From positions 1-39,555 of the forward strand of contig JAFGCP010000309.1 of the NCBI GenBank assembly GCA_016932595.1: a stretch of 39,555 bases of DNA, written 5' to 3'. The stretch comes from Deltaproteobacteria bacterium (lineage in GTDB: Bacteria > Desulfobacterota > WTBG01 > CAIYCZ01 > CAIRTM01). Position 1 is the stretch's first letter. The number at the start of each line of letters is the position of its first letter. A program made the translations under genes and the position numbers. Shown piece after piece: positions 18,354 to 26,264 of this stretch. The notes below the pieces were generated by a model, which was given only the letters and a program-made list of their open reading frames with translations, did no database searches and was not told the DNA's origin.

Positions 18354-19277
18354 ATGAAAATAGTCATTGCAGGCGCCGGAGCCATGGGGTGTTTGTTCGC
18401 AGGCTTGCTTGCGGGATCCAGGCATGAGCTGTGGCTGCTTGAAAAGGATGCCGGGAAGGTGGATGCGATACGCTCTGCAGGGCTCAGCATAGAAATCAGC
18501 GGCGCTGAGCCGGCAGTCTCAATGCCCTCTATAACGGCATATGCGGGTGATGCAGGCATTGCTGATGTGCTCGTGCTGCTCGTGAAAGCATATGATACCG
18601 CAGCTGCAGTACAGGCAGCCCTGCCGGTAATCGGCCCACAGACAACGGTACTGACGCTGCAGAACGGCCTGGGCAATATCGAGGCAATCACGCGCGCTGT
18701 GCCGCAGACTTTGCTGCTTGCAGGAACCACGGCACAGGGGGCAACACTTCTTGGCAATGGCAGGGTGCGGCATGCAGGCAGGGGCGAAACGGTTATCGGG
18801 CCCCTTGTGCCGGAAGGGGCCGTGAGGGCCCATGCCGTGCAGGAGATTTTTCAGAGCGCAGGCATTCCCGCAACAGTGGCTGAAGATATTCAGCCGGTTC
18901 TTTGGGGGAAACTGCTGGTAAATGCCGGCATCAACGCGCTGACTGCAATCATGCGGGTAAAAAACGGCAGGGTAGGGGATATGGAGCCTCTGCAGGCTGT
19001 TATGCGGCGGGCTGTTGCCGAGGGGGCTGCTGTGGCGCAACGGCTGGGAATATCTTTGCCCTATCCCGATCCGGTCGTTCGAACGACGGAAATCTGTTGC
19101 GCCACGGCTGAAAATTTTTCTTCCATGTATCAGGATATCAGCTTGGGCCGGCGTACTGAAATCGATAGCATCAACGGCGTTATTGTGGAATACGCCAATC
19201 GTCTTGGCCTTCCAGTGCCGGTCAACTGCATGCTGACCCGCATGGTGCACGCTCTTGAATGCCCTTCTGTAAGCTGA
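18354..19277 (+). CDS. panE: 2-dehydropantoate 2-reductase (ketopantoate reductase family)
   Basis: MKIVIAGAGAMGCLFAGLLAG...VLVLLVKAYDTAAA...LTLQNGLGN...LWGKLLVNAGINALTA. Confidence 0.92.
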   Translation: MKIVIAGAGAMGCLFAGLLAGSRHELWLLEKDAGKVDAIRSAGLSIEISGAEPAVSMPSITAYAGDAGIADVLVLLVKAYDTAAAVQAALPVIGPQTTVLTLQNGLGNIEAITRAVPQTLLLAGTTAQGATLLGNGRVRHAGRGETVIGPLVPEGAVRAHAVQEIFQSAGIPATVAEDIQPVLWGKLLVNAGINALTAIMRVKNGRVGDMEPLQAVMRRAVAEGAAVAQRLGISLPYPDPVVRTTEICCATAENFSSMYQDISLGRRTEIDSINGVIVEYANRLGLPVPVNCMLTRMVHALECPSVS

Positions 19278-19499
19278 ATTTGCAGATACCCGCAACTTTT
19301 TTTCGGTGGTATGTGCCTGCCCCATAGCAGATGCAATCGGGAATTTTTCAGGAGCATTGCAGCGGGTGCTGTGGTGTGAATTGGGCAATGCATGCAGCCT
19401 TTTACGAAGGAGGTGCCGGGAGAATGTAAGGCTGCGACAGGATAGTGCGAGGCAGATATGATTGTTGTGCAGCAGGCGGCACAGGGCAGGCCCGGCGCA

Positions 19500-20882
19500 T
19501 CATTTTCCAATGCAGAAACGGCTGAAAATGACATCGAGAATATCCTCAGCAGTGGTCCTGCCGGTAATCTCTCCGAGAGCAGCAAGTGCGGCATGCAGAT
19601 CTATGGACACGAGCTCAGGGGCCCGTTCGCACAGCAAACCCGCGGCCGCCTGTCCGAGTGCCTCCCGTGTTTTTTCCAGGGCCGAGCGGTGCCGCGCATT
19701 GGCGATGAGGATATCTGAAGGGGAAATGCCGCCATGGGCGCCGACCATATGGGCAATGGCCTGTTTGAGCTGCTCGATGCCGGTATGGTTCATGGCTGAA
19801 ACGGCGACGGTGCCGGCTGAAGGCAGCAGCGAGGCGAGCTTTTCCGGCCCCCAGGCAGAGGGTAAATCTGTTTTGTTCATGACGGCGATGAAATTTTTAT
19901 GTGCAAGAAGCCCCGCCACCGCATGATCGGCTTGATCAAGGGGCAGGCTTGCATCAAGCACCAGCAGGACAATATCGGCATGCTCTATTTTTACGCGTGC
20001 CCGCTCCATGCCCGCAACCTCAATTTCCTGATCGCTGTTGTCCAGGCCGGCTGTATCGATAAGATGTATCGGCATGCCGCCGATGGTCATGGTTTCCTGA
20101 ATGATATCCCGTGTCGTGCCGGGAATGGCGGTCACGATGGCACGCTCATCACCCAGCAGCGCATTCAGGATGCTGGACTTGCCGACATTTGGCTTTCCGG
20201 TAATAACCGCCTGTACGCCGCTTGCATACAGACAGCCGTCGTGGAATGTCGCGATCAGCCTGCCTGCGGCTTCCCGGACAGCTTGTATCTGTACGGCCAG
20301 CGTCGATGACGCAGCAGCAAGAATATCATCTTCAGGGAAGTCAATGGCTGCCTCAACTTCGGCCGTAATGCTCAGAAGACTGTCGTACAGATGATCTATC
20401 CGCTGCGCGAGCTTTCCTGTCAGCTGGCGCGAGGCTATTTTGAGCCCGATCTCCGACTTTGCCTCAATGACATCAATGACCGCCTCGGCCTGTGTAAGAT
20501 CCATCCGCCCGTTGAGAAAGCCGCGGCGGGTGAACTCACCTGCCCCGGCGAGCCGTGCTCCGGCGTCTATCGTCATGCGCAATATTTTTTCAAGCAGAAC
20601 GATGCCGCTGTGGCAGTTGATTTCAACGACATCCTCTCCGGTATAGGAGCGCGGGGCCTGCATGTAGGAGATAAGGGCTTCATCAAGATCGCTTCCGTCC
20701 TGCGGGTCGATGATGGTGCCGAAGTACAGGCTGTGCGAGCGGAGCGCTTCGGGATTGAAGTTTTTTGATTTAAAAAATTTTGCGACAATGCGGCAGGCTG
20801 CAGGGCCGCTCAGGCGAATGATGCCTATGCCGCCGGCGCCAACTGGTGTTGCGATGGCTGTAATTGTGTCGTGGTGCTGCAT
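19500..20882 (-). CDS. mnmE: tRNA uridine-5-carboxymethylaminomethyl(34) synthesis GTPase MnmE
   Basis: DTITAIATPVGAGGIGIIRLSG...GKPNVGKSSILNALLGDERAIVTAIPGTTRDII...C-terminal FSRFCIGK. Confidence 0.98.
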   Translation of the reverse strand: MQHHDTITAIATPVGAGGIGIIRLSGPAACRIVAKFFKSKNFNPEALRSHSLYFGTIIDPQDGSDLDEALISYMQAPRSYTGEDVVEINCHSGIVLLEKILRMTIDAGARLAGAGEFTRRGFLNGRMDLTQAEAVIDVIEAKSEIGLKIASRQLTGKLAQRIDHLYDSLLSITAEVEAAIDFPEDDILAAASSTLAVQIQAVREAAGRLIATFHDGCLYASGVQAVITGKPNVGKSSILNALLGDERAIVTAIPGTTRDIIQETMTIGGMPIHLIDTAGLDNSDQEIEVAGMERARVKIEHADIVLLVLDASLPLDQADHAVAGLLAHKNFIAVMNKTDLPSAWGPEKLASLLPSAGTVAVSAMNHTGIEQLKQAIAHMVGAHGGISPSDILIANARHRSALEKTREALGQAAAGLLCERAPELVSIDLHAALAALGEITGRTTAEDILDVIFSRFCIGK

Positions 20883-20917
20883 TGTTCAACCAAAGAAGAA
20901 ATTGATTGCGGCAGGTT

Positions 20918-22441
20918 TTATGGGTATATCAGCAGAGATTTTTTAATTGTTTCATCAATTTTGCTGAACAAAGGGCCGGTTGGCTCCTGTCTGCAGTTTT
21001 CGCAGGTGATTTGGATTGAGATTATTTTTTGATGCCCGACAAGCGTATAGAAATGTGTCATGCACAGGGATGCATTTATCGTTTCCGCCGCTGTTATTTT
21101 GTACCCCTGCCCCCCGCCCATGGTTATAAGGCCATGGGACTCGATTGATGCCCAGGTCCTGTCTGATTTCCCATCCTGAAATCCGCCGATTTTTTTATAC
21201 ATTTCATCTTCGGCATTCCACTGCCCGAACCAGCGCTGAGCTTCGATTGAGACGGTAACCCGTGCCTTATATGAGGCTGTGATTTTTGATTTTCGGGGGC
21301 CGGATGTCTCCTGATGGGCAAAGCCCGCAGGCAGGTTCAGAAAAAAGAAGGCATTTTTGTCCTGCAGGGACTGTACCTCAGGCAGGGTTTTTTCAGGCTG
21401 TTTTATTTCCTCCGCCGGTTTAACTGCCGTCTGCTGTGGTACTGCAGGAGGCGTAAAGGTTGTGCGAATCAAGTCCTGCAGGGATCCTTTTTTGTAAAGG
21501 AAAAAAGCTCCGGCAGCGATGGAGCACAGGACTATGATACCAAGGGCGATACTGAAGAAACGAGTTCTTGTCCGGGGCCCTTCTCCGAGCTCAACTTCAA
21601 GAGTTTCGTTGACAGGAGGCCTTTTTTTCTGCTGCTGGCCGGATACATCAGGGACAATTTTTCCCTGAGAAATTTTCAATGAAGGATCGGCCGCAGCCGA
21701 CTGTGCCTGATCCGCAGTAAGCGACAGATCAATTTTTTCCTGAACATCTATTATGCCCGCTGACAAAAGGGTGTACAGAGCCTTGACGACGGTGAATTCA
21801 TCGTAGCCGCTCTGGTATATGATTTCTTTTATAGTGTTTATGCCGTTTACCAAACGCAGAACGGCATTTTCCTGGTGGTTGAGCGTTGTTTGCCTGTTTG
21901 CCGAAGCAGCATCGGCCGTATAGCGCAGGACCTGATTCCTTGCCGGTATTTGTTTTTCCAGCACGGACATCTCATCCACCCTGCGGGAAGCCTCCAGAAT
22001 TAATTCCATGGTTTCAAACTGCGTGTCTGCTTCGTCCGTTGCTGAAACAGCGCATTCTTCAAACCGGAATTTACCCTGTATCCAGTGAAAAAGGGTGTAG
22101 AGTATATTTTCTACCTGCATGCGGACGAATCTGTCCAGCTCGTCTTTTGAAATGAAGCATTCATCAACCAGCACTTTGCCGAGCCGCTCTTTGCGGTTTT
22201 TGGCTATCTGAAGAGTTTTTTCAAGTTCAATGGAGCCGATGACGCCTTCGCTTCGAAGCAGGTATCCCAGGTGTTTTTCATTGTCGGTGCTGGTGGCGGA
22301 AACTATGGTGCCCTCGCAGAAGTGGACGGTGACCACATCGTCGTCATGAGTAATGCGCAATTTCCCCGTCTTTTTATCATTGGACAGCAGTTGGAAAAGA
22401 CTGGAGAGATAAAAGGTTTCTAGATTGCCTTCAAGTGCCAT
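20918..22441 (-). CDS. DUF4388 domain protein with a transmembrane segment
   Basis: MALEGNLETFYLSSLFQLLSNDKKTGKLRITHDDDVVTVHFCEGTIVSA; TM helix FFSIALGIIVLCSIAAGAFFLY. Confidence 0.8.
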   Translation of the reverse strand: MALEGNLETFYLSSLFQLLSNDKKTGKLRITHDDDVVTVHFCEGTIVSATSTDNEKHLGYLLRSEGVIGSIELEKTLQIAKNRKERLGKVLVDECFISKDELDRFVRMQVENILYTLFHWIQGKFRFEECAVSATDEADTQFETMELILEASRRVDEMSVLEKQIPARNQVLRYTADAASANRQTTLNHQENAVLRLVNGINTIKEIIYQSGYDEFTVVKALYTLLSAGIIDVQEKIDLSLTADQAQSAAADPSLKISQGKIVPDVSGQQQKKRPPVNETLEVELGEGPRTRTRFFSIALGIIVLCSIAAGAFFLYKKGSLQDLIRTTFTPPAVPQQTAVKPAEEIKQPEKTLPEVQSLQDKNAFFFLNLPAGFAHQETSGPRKSKITASYKARVTVSIEAQRWFGQWNAEDEMYKKIGGFQDGKSDRTWASIESHGLITMGGGQGYKITAAETINASLCMTHFYTLVGHQKIISIQITCENCRQEPTGPLFSKIDETIKKSLLIYP

Positions 22442-22662
22442 AGCGGTATACGAGTAGTTTTTATTTATATTTAATCAAAAAAAAATGATTTTTACAATCA
22501 ATTCTTTTGCAGTCGCGCTGGCAATGCTTTGACCCGTGCGCCACACGGTCATCCGGCCAAATTCTGCATAAACTGCTGTGCTACGGGGTTTTCTGCTTTG
22601 ATGTGCCGGGGAGCGGTGCCGGGCACTGCTGAAATGTCATAGGAAACGGTGCGCCTGCATGT

Positions 22663-22703
22663 ACAAAGACGGAAGGGTAATCCAGGCCTTGTGCCGTCTT
22701 TGT
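22663..22703. other. Hairpin downstream of jag, no U-tract
   Basis: ACAAAGACGG ... CCGTCTTTGT, 10-bp perfect arms. Confidence 0.5.
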
Positions 22704-22714
22704 CAGAATCAGGC

Positions 22715-23371
22715 TTACTGCCGGGGAGCTATGATAACCTTGCGCATGATGCCGTCTCCCCTGCTCCAAGTCGTCAGTTCCGTATCCTGTTTCAGTGTCA
22801 TATGAATGATACGGCGGTCTGCAGCATTCAACGGGGGCGTGGTGACGGTACCCCCTTTTGTTTTTGCTTTTTTACTCAGGCGCATGGCCAGGCCCTCGAG
22901 GTTTTCAACATGGCGGGAGCGGTATCCCTCGGAATCAACGAGAATGTGCGGCATGTCTGCGGCCTGCCTGGCCCGTATTTTATTGAGCAGGTACTGCAGA
23001 GCCTCAAGGGTCTGCCCTTTTTTTCCGATAAAAATGCCGCTGCCGTCACCGATGATGTTAAACACAACTTCATCATGGCTGGAAGCTGTTTCGATGCGCG
23101 CCGCCGGGTCTATGCGCCGGACGATACGATCAAAGAGAGTTTTTAAAGTATCAAGAGCCTCCTGTGCCGTGCTGCACCTGGCTGCCTGCAGCGGTGCTTG
23201 TTTCAGGGCCGCGCGAATTTTTGCCTTCCTCGAGGAGAAGATGGAAAGAAATCTGCCGGGGGTCGGCTCAAGCACCTCAATGTCAAGATTGTCTTCAGTG
23301 GTATGCAGCTGCTGTCCGGCTAGCGCGACTGCTTCTTCAACTGTTTTGGCTTCGACTTCGATGGATTGCAT
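22715..23371 (-). CDS. jag: Jag/KhpB RNA-binding protein (Jag-N, KH, R3H)
   Basis: MQSIEVEAKTVEEAVALA...IGDGSGIFIGKKGQTLEALQYLLNKI...LNAADRRIIHMTL; downstream of yidC. Confidence 0.95.
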   Translation of the reverse strand: MQSIEVEAKTVEEAVALAGQQLHTTEDNLDIEVLEPTPGRFLSIFSSRKAKIRAALKQAPLQAARCSTAQEALDTLKTLFDRIVRRIDPAARIETASSHDEVVFNIIGDGSGIFIGKKGQTLEALQYLLNKIRARQAADMPHILVDSEGYRSRHVENLEGLAMRLSKKAKTKGGTVTTPPLNAADRRIIHMTLKQDTELTTWSRGDGIMRKVIIAPRQ

Positions 23372-25098
23372 TCTTTTCCTCCTGCGGAGCTGATTTTGTT
23401 GTTGATGTAGTATTGCTGAACAATGGATATGACATTATTGACAAGCCAGTAGATGACAAGCCCCGAAGGAAAACTGAGAAACATGAACGTAAATACCAGG
23501 GGCATGAAAAGCATCATTTTTGCCTGCATCGGATCCATGCTTGCCGACGGCGTCATTTTTTGCTGCAGAAACTGCGACAGGCCCATGACAATCGGTGCGA
23601 TATAGGTCGGATCCTTTGCCGAGAGGTCGTTGATCCAGAATGAAACGAAGCTTGCATGCCGCAGCTCGATGGAGTACATCAGCGCATTGTAAAGCGCAAT
23701 GAAGACAGGTATTTGAATCAATATGGGCAGACAGCCGCTCAGCGGGTTTACATTGTATTTTTTGTAGAGCGAAAGCTGCTGGCGGGCGAATTCCTCCTTG
23801 TTGTCTTTGTATTTTTCCTTAAGAGCGGTCAGCTCAGGCTGAATCTTCTGCATGCCCTTCATGGATTCAAAACTTTTATGCGTGAGGGGCCAGAAGAGAA
23901 TTTTTATGATAATGGTCAGCAGGATAATCGCAAGGCCGTAATTGCCGAGAAAACCATAGAAGAATTTGACGCACATGAGCAGCGGCTTTGCGATAATGTC
24001 GAACCAGCCGAAGTCAAGGGTCTTTTCAAGGTGGCTTCCCTGCCGAGCCAGTATGTCCATGTCTTTGGGCCCCATGTAGAGCTGCAGCGGGTACTGTGCT
24101 TCCTGTCCGGGCTGTATGGTAATGGCCGGGAAGAACACCTGATAGGTTACTGCACCATCGGCGGTTTTGCTTATGCGCACCTGTGCGGGCTTCTGATCCT
24201 GCATGAGCAGGGCCGATATGAAATATTTTTCCTCGATGGCGGTCCAGAGAATATCGCCCTCGATAGGTGTTTCTTCCTTTACCTTTTCAATATCCTGCTT
24301 GACGACCTTGTCTTTGAGAAAATAGGTGAATTGTGCCACATCTGCCGTATTGCCGCTGAAGAATCCGCCGGCCTGCTGGGCTGGAACATGAGCCTTCCAT
24401 TCAATGACCGGCGTGCCCATACGGGCGGTTGAGCCGTCATTGCGCAGGGTCAGGGTGAGGCCGAAATTGTAGTCCCTGTCAGTGAACGCGAACTGCTTCG
24501 AGAGTTTCAGCCCCTGCTGGTCATCCTGCGAAAACGTTATGGCGCCCTGTTGCCCGGAATTTCGCAGTCGAAGGCTCTCTTTATCGGCCTGCCACGGCGC
24601 AGTGCCAAGAACGGTTGAGCCGGCATCGATAAAGAGCGTGCGCAGGGGGAGTTCCTGAGCGGAACGCCCATGGAGAAGTTGCTTGTCCTGCTGGCCTGCA
24701 TCTGCCGGAAAGTCGGGCCCGATGTTGAAAAGTTTTTTCATCAGGCGTTCCGCAGCCGTCGGCGCGAGGCTTTCCTTGTACTTGTGGAGCGTGAAGCTGC
24801 CGGGCCCTCCGGTTGCCCGCACAAAAAGTGCGGTAAAAAGGCCTGTTTCGACAGTAATGTCCCGGCCTTCATCAATGATGGGCGTCTGGGGAAGCAGAGC
24901 GATTTTTGGCGCATCATGTATTGTTTGAGGCTGAGCAACTACCGCTGTGGAGGGCGTGGGGATTTGCGCTTTTTCAGCTGTCGCGACAGCCGGAGTGTCG
25001 GCCTTTTTGGCGGGGGGAGGGGTGAACAGGTACTGATAGCTGAAAAGTACGGCAATGGACAGCGCAACAGCCAGAAGAATTCTTTTTTCATTATCCAT
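23320..25098 (-). CDS. yidC: Membrane protein insertase YidC
   Basis: MDNEKRILLAVALSIAVLFSYQYLF...NYGLAIILLTIIIKILFWPLTHKSFESMKGMQKIQPELTALKEKYK...NPLSGCLPILIQIPVFIALYNAL. Confidence 0.98.
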   Translation of the reverse strand: MDNEKRILLAVALSIAVLFSYQYLFTPPPAKKADTPAVATAEKAQIPTPSTAVVAQPQTIHDAPKIALLPQTPIIDEGRDITVETGLFTALFVRATGGPGSFTLHKYKESLAPTAAERLMKKLFNIGPDFPADAGQQDKQLLHGRSAQELPLRTLFIDAGSTVLGTAPWQADKESLRLRNSGQQGAITFSQDDQQGLKLSKQFAFTDRDYNFGLTLTLRNDGSTARMGTPVIEWKAHVPAQQAGGFFSGNTADVAQFTYFLKDKVVKQDIEKVKEETPIEGDILWTAIEEKYFISALLMQDQKPAQVRISKTADGAVTYQVFFPAITIQPGQEAQYPLQLYMGPKDMDILARQGSHLEKTLDFGWFDIIAKPLLMCVKFFYGFLGNYGLAIILLTIIIKILFWPLTHKSFESMKGMQKIQPELTALKEKYKDNKEEFARQQLSLYKKYNVNPLSGCLPILIQIPVFIALYNALMYSIELRHASFVSFWINDLSAKDPTYIAPIVMGLSQFLQQKMTPSASMDPMQAKMMLFMPLVFTFMFLSFPSGLVIYWLVNNVISIVQQYYINNKISSAGGKECNPSKSKPKQLKKQSR

Positions 25099-25193
25099 GA
25101 ACGGTTCCTTATTTAAGGATTTATTGCATGGAGTCAGCAGACATGCTGAATCCCGAGTCGCTTTTGTTGTGTCGTGTGGCAGCAGTAACAGGC

Positions 25194-25445
25194 TTAGACC
25201 GGATCATAGCCACCCGGATGAAGCGGATGGCATTTGAGCAGACGGCAGCATGTGAGTCGGCATGCTTTAAAAAAAGGGTACTTTGCAAAGGCCTCTATGG
25301 CATAATTGGAGCAGGTGGGGATAAAACGGCAGTGAGAACCCAAAACGGGGGATACCAGCACCTGATAACAGCGTATGAGAAATATGGAGAGCCTGTTAAT
25401 CCGGCTGTCGGGCTCCGATACAGAACAAAGTAATTGTTTATTCAT
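25194..25445 (-). CDS. yidD: Membrane protein insertion efficiency factor YidD
   Basis: IRCYQVLVSPVLGSHCRFIPTCSNYAIEAFAKY...KCHPLHPGGYDPV. Confidence 0.95.
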   Translation of the reverse strand: MNKQLLCSVSEPDSRINRLSIFLIRCYQVLVSPVLGSHCRFIPTCSNYAIEAFAKYPFFKACRLTCCRLLKCHPLHPGGYDPV

Positions 25446-25806
25446 TCAAATGCGATTCGGGTTCGTGAGCATGTGCATCAAATAACCGGTCGATTTCGCT
25501 GGCGATGCCCGCATAGAGCAGACGGTCTGCGCCTGTTTTTGCAGTGAAAACAATATCGCTTGAAGCTGGAAGCAATGCTTTATGCAGCCTGAAATATTCC
25601 CGTATACGGCGCTTTACATGATTGCGCTGTACCGAGTTGCCGATCTTTTTGCCGACGGTTATCCCCAAACGGCTCCATGAAAGGTTGTTTCCCAAAATTG
25701 CAACCTTGAAGTGCCGCGACTCTTTCCTTGCTCCTTTTCGATATATAATTATGAATTCAGCGCTTTTTTTTATTCTTTCTGCACGCTTTAAGGAGAAGTT
25801 GGACAT
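25438..25806 (-). CDS. rnpA: Ribonuclease P protein component
   Basis: SLKRAERIKKSAEF...LGITVGKKIGNSVQRNHVKRRIREYFR. Confidence 0.95.
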   Translation of the reverse strand: MSNFSLKRAERIKKSAEFIIIYRKGARKESRHFKVAILGNNLSWSRLGITVGKKIGNSVQRNHVKRRIREYFRLHKALLPASSDIVFTAKTGADRLLYAGIASEIDRLFDAHAHEPESHLNE

Positions 25807-25818
25807 ATGCTTTTGGCG

Positions 25819-25953
25819 CTAAGCGCTCAGTGTTTTTCTGCCTTTTCGCCGTCTTCTTTTGATGACGTTCTGTCCGGACTTTGTGCTCATGCGCTCAAGA
25901 AAACCATGAGTTCTTTTGCGTTTTAATATGCTTGGCTGGAATGTCTGTTTCAA
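25819..25953 (-). CDS. rpmH: 50S ribosomal protein L34 (TTG start; missing from the ORF track)
   Basis: Translated by eye: (M)[43 protein letters not shown]; directly upstream of rnpA. Confidence 0.96.
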   Translation of the reverse strand: MKQTFQPSILKRKRTHGFLERMSTKSGQNVIKRRRRKGRKTLSA

Positions 25954-26264
25954 GATAGTCTCCCTGTGTGCTTATGGCTACTGCTTTTGATTAATGTGTT
26001 TTGTACTGCTACTGGTTGAACTGTATGGACTTCCTCGAAGTTCAAGTATATAAAAAAACATAATTCAACTGCATTGTCAAGGTTATTCATATCATTTTAT
26101 ACTGCAGCAGGCGCTAAAAATTCTCATGGAACATGTTGTTTTGCCGGCAGCCCCCCCTAAATGCTGTTTGCCGCAGCCGGGATGCCTGTATTTTAAGATA
26201 TGCAACTCAAAGCCAATATGTGGTATGTTTAAACACATACAGCACTCTCAAGGATAGAGCTACC

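Noticed and set aside
18519-19388. 289-aa minus-strand ORF
   Set aside because: Antisense to panE, low-complexity composition (many H/R/S/C), no recognisable domain.
19278-19499. Small gene or bidirectional terminator between panE and mnmE
   Set aside because: No convincing ORF, U-tailed hairpin or RNA motif; treated as plain intergenic sequence.
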